A DNA stretch of 64,000 nucleotides. Source: Roseibium aggregatum. Lineage in GTDB: Bacteria > Pseudomonadota > Alphaproteobacteria > Rhizobiales > Stappiaceae. The notes beneath the pieces were generated by a model. That model ran no database searches and was not told the origin of the DNA. It was given only the letters and a program-made list of their open reading frames with translations. Both the position numbers and the translations under genes were made by a program. Positions 50,734 through 60,336 of the stretch are shown here, one piece after another (the first letter of the stretch is position 1; each line of letters begins with the position of its first letter). The DNA is taken from positions 186,001 to 250,000 of the forward strand of contig NZ_JAEKJZ010000005.1 of the NCBI RefSeq assembly GCF_017309185.1, read 5' to 3'.

Positions 50734-51642
50734 TTAAAATTCCGCGTCCGGATTCTGTGCCAGCGTCTCCGAGCAATGAACCCGCATTTGCTCCGTCAGC
50801 TCGGTCAGGTCGCCCGCCAGCCGCTCCGGCCGGATCGGCTGTCCGAAATGAACCCTGAATTCGGCATTTTTCTTGTTGAGCAGTTCGTTGAAGACGGTCA
50901 TGTCGCGCAGTTCGGTCGAAACGCGCGCCAGGAAATAGAACAGGCCGGAATTCCTGCCGCCCATGTGCATGGGAATGATCGGCGCCTTGTTCTTGCGCGC
51001 CAGGGCGAGGGCGGAACTCATCCAGGGACGTTCCGTCAATTTACCCTGGTGCCAATGTGCAAGGCGTCCGGAGGGAAACAGCACGACAACCCGCTCGCGC
51101 GAAAAGGCCGCGGACGCAATCTTCAGCGTTTCCTTGGATTTCTGGCGGCTCTTGAAATCGGCCCGCCACTCGACCGGGACGATCATGTCCGAAAGGCGCG
51201 GGTTGATGCGGATCGCGTCCCGGTTGGCGAAGATCGACAGGTCCTTGCGCCGGGATTTGATGGCGTCGAACAGCACGATCCCGTCGGCGATGCCGGTCGG
51301 GTGGTTGGACACCAGGACAACCGGCCCTTCGGTCGGAACCCGTTCAATGCCGAGAGTGGTGACATTCAGATCAAGAAGGCCGCTGAGGTGTTCGAAAACC
51401 TCCTGGGCCTCCATCTGGCCGATCGTGTCCGCCATCTCGACCGCGGAACGGTAGCGTAGAATCCTGTAGGCAAACGGACGGATGAGCGGCCACCACGGAC
51501 TTGCCATGACCAGTTTACCCCGTTCGGCGATCAGGTCGTCGACAATGTGAGTGTCGGTCAGATGCGTGTCGGATAGCCGGCGTTGCAACCCTGCCTCACG
51601 GCGCTTTGGCAAGGTGTCTGTCGTCTGGTCTGTCGTCCGCAC
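50734..51642 (-). CDS. 1-acyl-glycerol-3-phosphate acyltransferase-like protein
   Basis: The 302-aa product is a PlsC-type acyltransferase. The catalytic motif appears as SNHPTGIADG (about 113-122), with five residues between His and Asp instead of four, a spacing I recall in a subset of these proteins. FPSGRLAH provides the block III Gly/Arg region. It could acylate lysophosphatidate or an ornithine/other lipid head. There is no long transmembrane segment. The start is GTG 51642 with GAGGTG just upstream. Confidence 0.83.
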   Translation of the reverse strand: MRTTDQTTDTLPKRREAGLQRRLSDTHLTDTHIVDDLIAERGKLVMASPWWPLIRPFAYRILRYRSAVEMADTIGQMEAQEVFEHLSGLLDLNVTTLGIERVPTEGPVVLVSNHPTGIADGIVLFDAIKSRRKDLSIFANRDAIRINPRLSDMIVPVEWRADFKSRQKSKETLKIASAAFSRERVVVLFPSGRLAHWHQGKLTERPWMSSALALARKNKAPIIPMHMGGRNSGLFYFLARVSTELRDMTVFNELLNKKNAEFRVHFGQPIRPERLAGDLTELTEQMRVHCSETLAQNPDAEF

Positions 51643-51758
51643 AATTCACCTCTGCCCAAGGGAAACCTCAATACTCTCCCGCATCGTTAACGAAATCAGG
51701 CGCTTGGTGCAAATGCTCATTGAACGATTTTGCCGTCGGAAAACCGGCTGTCCGGATA

Positions 51759-52136
51759 TCAGCTCCAGAGCGGGGAAGTGAAAATTGCCAGTATTGTCAA
51801 GAACGAAGCGGCCCAGGACAAAGAGCGCGGCGTTGCCCGGTCCGTCCAGTAGCAGAAGACAAAAATTAGTCTGAGTGCCACGAAAAGAACGGCAAGGCGG
51901 TCGACCCAGTCTCCGGTGCCGCCCTGACTTAACGCAACAAAAACCGCCGCGGCGAAAAACGGGAAAGCTTCGTAGCCGTTGCTCTCGGCCGCCCGCGCGC
52001 GGGCGCGGAAGCCTTCCCGCCAATAGGCCGGATCCCGCGGATTGGCGTTGTCGAATTCCCTGCTGAACTTGGCGGGCAAGATTGCGGCGTAAGGCAAAAT
52101 CGCCGCGGCGAGAATGCACCAGATTGCTACGGGCAT
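51759..52136 (-). CDS. MAPEG-family membrane protein
   Basis: The 125-aa protein has four predicted helices and the MAPEG pattern: AILPYAAILPAKF in helix 1, REFDNANPRDPAYW, then ARAAESNGYEAFPFFAAAVF containing the family Glu-Asn region. Eukaryotic relatives are microsomal glutathione transferases; bacterial ones are mostly uncharacterised. GAAGGAG lies upstream of ATG 52136. Confidence 0.87.
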   Translation of the reverse strand: MPVAIWCILAAAILPYAAILPAKFSREFDNANPRDPAYWREGFRARARAAESNGYEAFPFFAAAVFVALSQGGTGDWVDRLAVLFVALRLIFVFCYWTDRATPRSLSWAASFLTILAIFTSPLWS

Positions 52137-52528
52137 GAGAGGCTCCTTCGAGAGAGGCCGCCGGTCCGGGACAAGGTTCGGGGACTGGCCGGCGGAGACG
52201 ATTTCAGTTTCGGTTTCTTCCGGGTGACGCGGAGCATTTTGTTCGCAACAGCATCGGCAACGGCTGGAACTGCGTGTTCGATGCGTTGAAACGGACAATG
52301 CCGGCACCCCGGAACGCCGGCCGGACACGGTCAAGTTATCCTCATGTGGTTGTGTCTGGCCATTGTTTTGTCATGAAGCTTTTCCGACATGACGTTAGAT
52401 CAACAGGCGTTCGAGGAGAATCGATCGGACGGAAAAAGTTGATCGATTTTAGGGTGTTATTGCAAGCGCTGAACGGGATGGCCGGTTTCCGGCTGTCAGT
52501 TGAGCGGATTGCCAGGAAGGAATGTCCA
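52137..52528. promoter_or_regulatory. 392-nt divergent intergenic region
   Basis: This gap drives the MAPEG gene leftward and the phosphatase-like gene rightward. It contains a perfect 8-bp inverted repeat AATCGATC (52419-52426) / GATCGATT (52441-52448) with a 14-nt spacer, a possible operator. The frame of the rightward gene stays open through much of the gap, but the residues are not family-like. No other gene is supported. Confidence 0.4.
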
Positions 52529-52984
52529 GTGCCGAAAACCACGGTCCTGTTTCTGTGTCCGGACAACGCGCTGCTGGGGCCGCTGGCCGAAGCTTATCTG
52601 AATGACAGGGCGGGCGGGCTGATGCGCGCATTTTCCGCGGGGGTCGAACCGGCAAGCCGTCTGAGCCGCCATGTGAACCGGTTGCTTTCGGCAAGTGAAG
52701 TCGACGGGCAAGGATTGACGCCGAAACCGGTCGAGGTCTTTTTGATGCCTCACGCGGTGATACCGGACCGGGTGATCTATCTTGCGGAGATGGCTCCGGT
52801 TCCCTTGCCGCTCCACTGGAAACCGGCAACGTCGAGTCATTGGTGGACCGTTGCCGAGACACCGCCATTGCCCGGTTCTTTCGCCCAGAGCGCGGCGTAT
52901 TTCGGCCGGATCAGGCATTCGATCGACAAGCTGTTGAACCCGCCTCAGCGGTCCGGCGGACCGGCCGTCTTGAATGTGGCCTGA
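52529..52984 (+). CDS. Low-molecular-weight phosphatase/ArsC-like protein, catalytic loop degenerate
   Basis: The 151-aa product starts VPKTTVLFLCPDNALLGPLA, matching the beta1-P-loop of low-molecular-weight tyrosine phosphatases and arsenate reductases, and has the FSAGVEP strand and a following helix. In the CX5R loop the Cys is kept but the Arg position is Leu and the next Ser is Gly, so phosphoester or arsenate chemistry is unlikely. GTG 52529 has AGGAAGGA 7 nt upstream. It may be a pseudoenzyme or binding protein. Confidence 0.7.
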   Translation: MPKTTVLFLCPDNALLGPLAEAYLNDRAGGLMRAFSAGVEPASRLSRHVNRLLSASEVDGQGLTPKPVEVFLMPHAVIPDRVIYLAEMAPVPLPLHWKPATSSHWWTVAETPPLPGSFAQSAAYFGRIRHSIDKLLNPPQRSGGPAVLNVA

Positions 52985-53013
52985 TCCGGGTCGGCTAAAA
53001 TTCCCGGGTTTTT
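52984..53013 (+). terminator. Terminator after the phosphatase-like gene
   Basis: The stem CCGGG (52986-52990) with CCCGG (53003-53007), extended by weaker pairs on both sides, is followed by GTTTTT. Confidence 0.55.
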
Positions 53014-53081
53014 GCATTTTTGACAAATTGTAGGTTAAGACATGCCACCATAATGCGACGAAGCTGAGGGATTGATTCGTT

Positions 53082-53606
53082 ATGAAGGGTGCCGGAAAAC
53101 TCGTTTTGGTCGTCGGGCTGGCGGTTCTGGCCGCCGGTTGCCAGAGGCTGTCCGGAGGGCCGAATTACGCCGCGCCGCTTCCCGCGACGCCGACCACGCC
53201 GGTCGGTGCGGGCAGTCTGGATCCGCTCAATCCCAACGCGGCCGGCGGGCTCGGCCCGGACGGCCAGCCCGTTGCTCCGGCCGATCTTGCAAGCAACCCG
53301 GTTGCAGCCCCGGCGGACGCTCAGGAAGTCGGCCGCACAGACCTTCTCGGCGGCTGGAAACTGTCGTCCGGCGGCGATAATTGCCAGGCATTCATGACCC
53401 TGACGACCTGGTCCGGCGGATATCGGGCAAATACCAGAGGTTGTAGCTCGCCTGTACTGTCCGGCATCGCCGCATGGGACCTGAGCGGCAATCAGGTCGT
53501 TCTGAAGGATGGCTCCGGAGTCATCGTTGCGCAGCTATATTCAAGCACTTCCGGGCAGTTCAACGGTCAGACCGCGACCGGTTCACCTATTTCCCTCTAT
53601 CGGTAA
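53082..53606 (+). CDS. Inh/Omp19-like outer membrane lipoprotein (protease-inhibitor fold)
   Basis: The 174-aa precursor has a lipoprotein signal (VLAAGC, Cys at residue 20), a Pro/Ala-rich linker (about 25-80) and a C-terminal AprI/Inh domain (about 85-174; GGWKLSSGGDNCQAFMTLTT, IAAWDLSGNQVVLKDGSG, ending TGSPISLYR). The closest known relative I recall is Brucella Omp19, which inhibits host or bacterial proteases. GAGGG lies 12 nt upstream of the ATG. A compact terminator overlaps the stop codon. Confidence 0.88.
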   Translation: MKGAGKLVLVVGLAVLAAGCQRLSGGPNYAAPLPATPTTPVGAGSLDPLNPNAAGGLGPDGQPVAPADLASNPVAAPADAQEVGRTDLLGGWKLSSGGDNCQAFMTLTTWSGGYRANTRGCSSPVLSGIAAWDLSGNQVVLKDGSGVIVAQLYSSTSGQFNGQTATGSPISLYR

Positions 53607-53623
53607 TACCGCTCGGTATTTTT
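53605..53623 (+). terminator. Terminator after the Inh lipoprotein gene
   Basis: AATACC (53605-53610) pairs with GGTATT (53615-53620) around a GCTC loop, followed by TTTTT from 53619. The hairpin overlaps the TAA stop codon. Confidence 0.7.
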
Positions 53624-53680
53624 ACTAGACAGCACGCGCTATGGGTGTATATTTGCACTGCTACCGGAAAGGCTGTGCAA

Positions 53681-54466
53681 ATGTCGAAGTATGAACCGTT
53701 AAGGGAGCACCTGGCGCGTCTGGAGGATGTCGTCTGGGCGGCCAAGCTGAACGAAGTCGAGGAGATCATCGGCTCCAATCTCCCCAAGAGCGCGCGTGAA
53801 CACCGGACCTGGTGGGCCAATTCCGGAGGCAGTCTGGTGCACCAGAACGCCTGGCTGGACGCGGGATGGCGGGTGGAGCGCACCGACCTGATGCGCGACG
53901 TGATCGTGTTCCGCCGCTTGCGCATTGGCGGCACGGCGATCGCCGGCGGTTCGAGCCAGAGGCAGCGCCCGGCTCACAACCTGCAAAAAGTGGCGGAGAA
54001 GCGTCTGGCAAAGGAAATGGCGGCGCTACGCCAGCCGGCCACAGTGACCCTGCGCTCCGAATGGACGGTGCTCGGCGACGTTCAGCAGACACCCTGTTCC
54101 GCCGCATCCATACCCCGGGAAGGCGGCGTCGTGCGCTTCGCCGCATACGACGGCGGTGAAATCCATACCGCGATCGTGGCGACCCTGTCCGTGCAGGAGT
54201 CCTATCGCGGCCTGCGTGAGGAAGTGAAGGGCGTCGTCAAGGATGGCGGCAGCCGCTTCGGCGCGGCATTCGTCCAAAAAACCGGCTTCGATCTGACGGC
54301 TCCCATCGAGTGCGACGTGGTCAAGTCCGGAAACGCATGGCTGCTGACCGACGGACGGGGCCGGAAGGCCAATTTGGACGATCAGTCGGAATGCCATCTG
54401 GTCGCACAGCTCCTCTACCTGCAGGAACTGCAGACGGGCCGCAAGTCGGCACTTATCCTGCTTTGA
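53681..54466 (+). CDS. Two-part protein of unknown function (DUF7662-like N-terminus)
   Basis: The N-terminal ~85 residues (KYEPLREHLARLEDVVWAAK, then EIIGSNLPKSAREHRTWWAN and WLDAGWRVERTDLM) match a small domain that I recall as DUF7662, found alone or fused in many bacteria. Residues ~100-261 form a separate, mostly beta domain (REGGVVRFAAYDGGEIHTAI, IECDVVKSGNAWLLTDGRG) whose family I do not recognise. A basic linker (about 90-125) joins them. GGAAAGG precedes ATG 53681. No function can be assigned. Confidence 0.75.
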   Translation: MSKYEPLREHLARLEDVVWAAKLNEVEEIIGSNLPKSAREHRTWWANSGGSLVHQNAWLDAGWRVERTDLMRDVIVFRRLRIGGTAIAGGSSQRQRPAHNLQKVAEKRLAKEMAALRQPATVTLRSEWTVLGDVQQTPCSAASIPREGGVVRFAAYDGGEIHTAIVATLSVQESYRGLREEVKGVVKDGGSRFGAAFVQKTGFDLTAPIECDVVKSGNAWLLTDGRGRKANLDDQSECHLVAQLLYLQELQTGRKSALILL

Positions 54467-54585
54467 GCAGGCTTGGTCCTGCTCTCCCGATCCGCTGACA
54501 CCATGTGGGCGGCAGTCGGCGGTCAGGAAACAACTGGGTCTCGGTTCTTGAGCCGGGGAGCGAGGCTCAAAAGTGTAACTTTAGC

Positions 54586-55122
54586 CTACCCACTTGCGAT
54601 CACGCTTTCGAAAAAGCTGGTCTTTCCTCCATTGTAGTGGTTCCAGTCGGGAGGGTCTCCGGCCTCTTCCGCCAGGCGGGCTTTCAAGGTTCCGTAAGTC
54701 CGGGCAAGGTCGTTGCTCTGCAGGAGCATGTCCCGGAAGGCGCGGCGTTGCGCCATGGTGTGGAAACCCGTCGGCGCCAGGCAGATTCGGTGCGCCATAA
54801 GCCTAGTTTCGCCGCTCTCTTGCTGGAATCTGAAGCGCTCGCCCGCGGGTCTGGTCATTTGCACTTCGCCGGAGTGGTGCAAAAAGCCGAGGTCGGCGTA
54901 CCCCGTGCCGCACAGCTCGGCCCGAAGGTCTTGAAGAACTGCGGCATCGGCGAGCTCGATGTCGATATGAAGTTTCGGTTTTGCCGAAAGCCCGGGAACC
55001 GCCGTGGATCCGACATGTTCGGCGCGTTCGATATTTTCCGCGAGCATCGACTTCAGGTCTTCGATCAGCAGGTTCGCTTGCTGTATCCAATTGGGGTTGT
55101 GTGGCTGCAAAGCTATTCCCAC
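54586..55122 (-). CDS. GrpB-family (UPF0157) nucleotidyltransferase-fold protein
   Basis: The 178-aa protein carries the GrpB signature HVGSTAVPGLSAKPKLHIDI (about 34-53), a domain of the nucleotidyltransferase fold, and the RNAYL-like region DMLLQSNDLARTYGTLKARL near the C-terminus. Activity is unknown for most members. I suggest GTG 55122 (GAGGG 9 nt upstream); a TTG at 55146 is an alternative adding 8 residues. It is convergent with the preceding gene. Confidence 0.83.
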   Translation of the reverse strand: MGIALQPHNPNWIQQANLLIEDLKSMLAENIERAEHVGSTAVPGLSAKPKLHIDIELADAAVLQDLRAELCGTGYADLGFLHHSGEVQMTRPAGERFRFQQESGETRLMAHRICLAPTGFHTMAQRRAFRDMLLQSNDLARTYGTLKARLAEEAGDPPDWNHYNGGKTSFFESVIASG

Positions 55123-55287
55123 TGCCTGGAACCCTCGGGTTTTCAATCGGTTGAATGACGCCGTCTCAAATTTGCCTAACAGTTTCGAAACATATCATGA
55201 CTTGCATCGGCGGCGATTTGATCTTATTTCGCCGTGCAATTGGTCCTGTCCACGACCCCATGAGTTCTCATGGAGGGAGTATCGCCG

Positions 55288-56454
55288 TTGAAGATGGAAC
55301 TGCCGGTCAACCGCGCGATGAGCGCCCGCTACGATGCGCTGGTCGCATCGGGGGAAATCAGGGAAGACCCCGTTCAACGTGAAGCGGTGCGCCAGTTGGA
55401 TCTCCTCAACACCCGCCTGGCGGAAACCCGGCTCGCATCCAAGAAGAGCTCGCTTGGCTGGTTGTTCGCCAGCAAAAAGAACCAGCTCTGGGCGTCGGTG
55501 CAGGGGCTTTACATGTGGGGAGGCGTCGGCCGGGGCAAAACCATGTTGATGGACCTCTTTTACGAGGTCACGGTGATCCGCCGCAAACGTCGCGTTCATT
55601 TCCACGAATTCATGGCCGACGTCCACGAGCGCATCCATGCGCACCGGCAGGCGCACAAGCAGGGCAAGGTCAAGGGCGACGATCCGATTCCGCCGGTGGC
55701 GGGCCAGATCGCCGAAGAAACGCGGCTGCTTTTGTTCGACGAGTTCACAGTCACCGATATCGCCGATGCCATGATCCTCGGGCGCCTGTTCACCCAGCTC
55801 TTCGAGCTTGGCGTGATTGTCGTGGCGACATCGAATGTGGTGCCGTCGCAACTCTACAAGGACGGGCTCAACCGTCAGCTCTTCGTGCCCTTTATCAATC
55901 TTCTGAAATCCAAGGTCGAGATCCTTCACCTGGACTCGCCCACCGACTATCGGCTGGAGACCCTGTCGGGCGCCCCGGTTTACATCACCCCTCTCGGCAA
56001 CAGCGCCGACGACCAGATGGACGAAATCTGGTCCAGGCTGACCCACGGGATGGAGTCGCATGGCGAAGAGCTGGAAAACAAGGGGCGGAAGATCGCGGTC
56101 CCCAGGGTCGCCTCCGGCGCGGCGCGGTTCACCTTCAACGACTTGTGCATGCAGCCGCTCGGCGCGAGCGACTATCTGCGCATTGCCCATGCCTATGGCA
56201 CCGTGTTTCTCGATCGGGTGCCGATGATGTCGAAGTCGCGGCGCAACGAGGCCAAGCGATTCATTACCCTGATCGACACGCTCTACGACAACGGTATCAA
56301 GCTCGTCGTTTCGGCGGAGGCCGAGCCTCAGGATCTTTACGATACCTCCGAAGGCGGAACGGAAGCCTTCGAATTCGACCGGACGGCATCCCGTTTGATC
56401 GAGATGCGCTCGGAGGCCTATCTCGCGGGAGAAACGAGAAACGCACCCGTATAA
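55288..56454 (+). CDS. zapE: Cell division protein ZapE (AFG1-like ATPase)
   Basis: The ~388-aa AFG1-type AAA+ ATPase has Walker A WGGVGRGKTMLMDLFY (about 71-86), the HFHEFM segment, Walker B LLLFDEFTVTDIADAM and SNVVPSQLYKDGLNR. ZapE interacts with FtsZ in E. coli. GGAGGGAG at 55272-55279 is 8 nt before a TTG at 55288, which I take as start; ATG 55270 (no site) and ATG 55294 are alternatives. In Rhizobiales this gene commonly precedes mdh, as here. Confidence 0.92.
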   Translation: MKMELPVNRAMSARYDALVASGEIREDPVQREAVRQLDLLNTRLAETRLASKKSSLGWLFASKKNQLWASVQGLYMWGGVGRGKTMLMDLFYEVTVIRRKRRVHFHEFMADVHERIHAHRQAHKQGKVKGDDPIPPVAGQIAEETRLLLFDEFTVTDIADAMILGRLFTQLFELGVIVVATSNVVPSQLYKDGLNRQLFVPFINLLKSKVEILHLDSPTDYRLETLSGAPVYITPLGNSADDQMDEIWSRLTHGMESHGEELENKGRKIAVPRVASGAARFTFNDLCMQPLGASDYLRIAHAYGTVFLDRVPMMSKSRRNEAKRFITLIDTLYDNGIKLVVSAEAEPQDLYDTSEGGTEAFEFDRTASRLIEMRSEAYLAGETRNAPV

Positions 56455-57590
<1,136 letters not shown>

Positions 57591-57613
57591 GCGCCTGCAT
57601 GTGGAAATAGCGG

Positions 57614-57640
57614 CCGTTCTTCGTTTCCCTCGAAGAACGG
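57614..57640 (+). promoter_or_regulatory. Hairpin between mdh and sucC
   Basis: A perfect 10-bp stem (57614-57623/57631-57640) with a 7-nt loop fills most of the 74-nt gap. It lacks a T-run, so it probably affects mRNA processing or stability or partial termination between mdh and suc genes. Confidence 0.6.
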
Positions 57641-57664
57641 TCCTCCGAAAAACGGGGGAAAGAC

Positions 57665-58858
57665 ATGAACATTCATGAATACCAGGCCAAGGCCGTGCTG
57701 AAGGAATTCGGCGCACCGGTGGCCGAGGGCGTCGCCATCTTCACCGCCGACGAGGCGGAAGCGGCAGCGAAAAGCCTTCCGGGCCCGCTTTGGGTCGTCA
57801 AGTCCCAGATCCACGCCGGCGGCCGCGGCAAGGGCAAGTTCAAGGAACTTAGCCCCGACGCCAAGGGCGGTGTTCGCCTGGCCTTCTCTCTGGACGAGGT
57901 CACCGCGCACGCCAAGGAAATGCTCGGCAACACGCTGGTCACCAAGCAGACCGGCGACGACGGCAAGGTCGTCAACCGTCTTTACATTGAAGACGGCGCC
58001 GACATCGAGCGCGAACTCTATCTCTCCATCCTGGTCGACCGGACCGTCGGCCGTCCGGCCTTCGTCGTCTCCACCGAGGGCGGCATGGACATCGAGGCGG
58101 TCGCCGAGGAAACCCCGGAAAAGATCATCACACTGCCGATCGATCCGGACACAGGCGTCACCGAAGCCGACAGCGCGAAACTCTGCGAAGCTCTCGAGCT
58201 GACCGGCGCGGCGGCCGAGGACGGCAAGAAGCTGTTCCCGATCCTGCACAAGGCCTTCGTCGACAAGGACATGAGCCTTCTGGAAGTGAACCCGCTGATC
58301 GTCATGAAGGACGGCCACCTGCGCGTTCTCGACGCCAAGGTCTCCTTCGACGGCAACGCCCTGTTCCGTCATCCGGACATCATGGAGCTGCGTGACGAGA
58401 CGGAAGAGGACGACAAGGAAATCGAGGCGTCCAAATACGATCTCGCCTACGTCGCGCTCGACGGTGACATCGGCTGCATGGTGAACGGCGCCGGCCTTGC
58501 CATGGCGACCATGGACATCATCAAGCTCTACGGTGCGGAACCGGCCAACTTCCTCGACGTTGGCGGTGGCGCTTCCAAGGAGAAGGTGACGGCCGCGTTC
58601 AAGATCATCACATCCGATCCGAACGTGAAGGGCATCCTGGTCAACATCTTCGGCGGTATCATGCGCTGCGACGTGATCGCGGAAGGCGTGATTGCGGCCG
58701 TTCAGGAAGTCGGCTTGCAGGTCCCCCTCGTTGTCCGCCTGGAAGGCACCAACGTGGAGCTCGGCAAGAAGATCATCAACGAAAGCGGTCTGAATGTGAT
58801 CGCCGCCGACGATCTCGACGATGCCGCCCAGAAAATCGTGAAAGCGGTCAAAGGCTGA
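57665..58858 (+). CDS. sucC: Succinyl-CoA synthetase subunit beta (ADP-forming)
   Basis: SucC with SucD converts succinyl-CoA to succinate with ATP (or GTP) formation. The 397-aa protein has the ATP-grasp start [31 protein letters not shown], the metal-binding LEVNPLIV and the C-terminal [15 protein letters not shown]. The stop TGA overlaps the ATG of an inserted lipoprotein gene (TGATG). Confidence 0.97.
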   Translation: MNIHEYQAKAVLKEFGAPVAEGVAIFTADEAEAAAKSLPGPLWVVKSQIHAGGRGKGKFKELSPDAKGGVRLAFSLDEVTAHAKEMLGNTLVTKQTGDDGKVVNRLYIEDGADIERELYLSILVDRTVGRPAFVVSTEGGMDIEAVAEETPEKIITLPIDPDTGVTEADSAKLCEALELTGAAAEDGKKLFPILHKAFVDKDMSLLEVNPLIVMKDGHLRVLDAKVSFDGNALFRHPDIMELRDETEEDDKEIEASKYDLAYVALDGDIGCMVNGAGLAMATMDIIKLYGAEPANFLDVGGGASKEKVTAAFKIITSDPNVKGILVNIFGGIMRCDVIAEGVIAAVQEVGLQVPLVVRLEGTNVELGKKIINESGLNVIAADDLDDAAQKIVKAVKG

Positions 58859-59172
58859 TGCTTTCCCTTGGGCGCCTGCCTGCCGTTGCGATTGCCGGCA
58901 CCATCGTTTCAGCTTGCAGTGGAGGCGTTGTATCGCCGACCGAAAGCGAGATCGATGCGTGTGTTAAGGCGATTCTCAAACACGGCGGTGTGGGCGTCAA
59001 GGGAGATCAGTATGGCTACAGCGTTCGCTCCGGAACCGGTGGAAGGTTTGTACAGTTGAACTACCCGATTACGGAGAAAAGGCCTGGTTTTTCATGCACG
59101 CTGCTGGACGGTGAACTGAGCGAGATTGTTCGAATTGAACAGATCTTCCCATCGTCCGGCAAAGAACTCTGA
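58858..59172 (+). CDS. Small putative lipoprotein inserted between sucC and sucD
   Basis: The 104-aa product begins [20 protein letters not shown], a lipoprotein signal with the lipid-modified Cys at residue 20. The mature ~85 residues contain two more cysteines (IDACVKAIL and FSCTLLDGE), probably a disulfide, and a [17 protein letters not shown] start. I recognise no family. The ATG overlaps the sucC stop, and sucD starts 33 nt after its stop, so it must be co-transcribed with sucCD. Its composition looks less GC-biased than the suc genes. Confidence 0.72.
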   Translation: MLSLGRLPAVAIAGTIVSACSGGVVSPTESEIDACVKAILKHGGVGVKGDQYGYSVRSGTGGRFVQLNYPITEKRPGFSCTLLDGELSEIVRIEQIFPSSGKEL

Positions 59173-59205
59173 TGCCAACGCTTTCGAATTGAGGAAACCG
59201 AAAAA

Positions 59206-60114
<909 letters not shown>

Positions 60115-60336
60115 AAAAGCCGAGAATCTTTGTGGTTTGTAACGGAAACTGTTTACGTTTCATGCCGCATGGTGAAAGGATGGGTTGCGGCGCGGTTTAC
60201 GTGCCGTAACCATATTTCGAGGGACCGGAGTTTCGAGGGCCTTGTTCTTCGCTCCGGTCTTTGTAGGGAACCGGCCGCGGGTCAATTTTCGGCCCGCCAT
60301 AACAAAAAGGGCGGAGGAACCCTCCGCTAGATGCAC
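60115..60336 (+). promoter_or_regulatory. sucA leader: TTACG motifs and a hairpin over the Shine-Dalgarno
   Basis: A single TTACG lies at 60153-60157, and TTACG-TGC-CGTAA at 60197-60209. Two hairpins follow: GACCGGAG/CTCCGGTC (60223-60230/60252-60259, followed by TTT), and GCGGAGG/CCTCCGC (60311-60317/60321-60327) with an AAC loop. The second buries GGAGG, the only good Shine-Dalgarno before sucA. Read on the minus strand it is followed by TTTTT, so it could also terminate antisense transcripts. No gene is supported in this gap. Confidence 0.55.

Noticed and set aside
52274-52528. N-terminal extension of the phosphatase-like protein
   Set aside because: Residues are not family-like and AGGAAGGA before GTG 52529 fits the expected first strand. 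The extension contains an inverted repeat that looks regulatory.
53474-53680. N-terminal extension of the DUF7662-like protein
   Set aside because: It overlaps the Inh lipoprotein gene and its terminator; ATG 53681 has a good Shine-Dalgarno and starts at the domain boundary.
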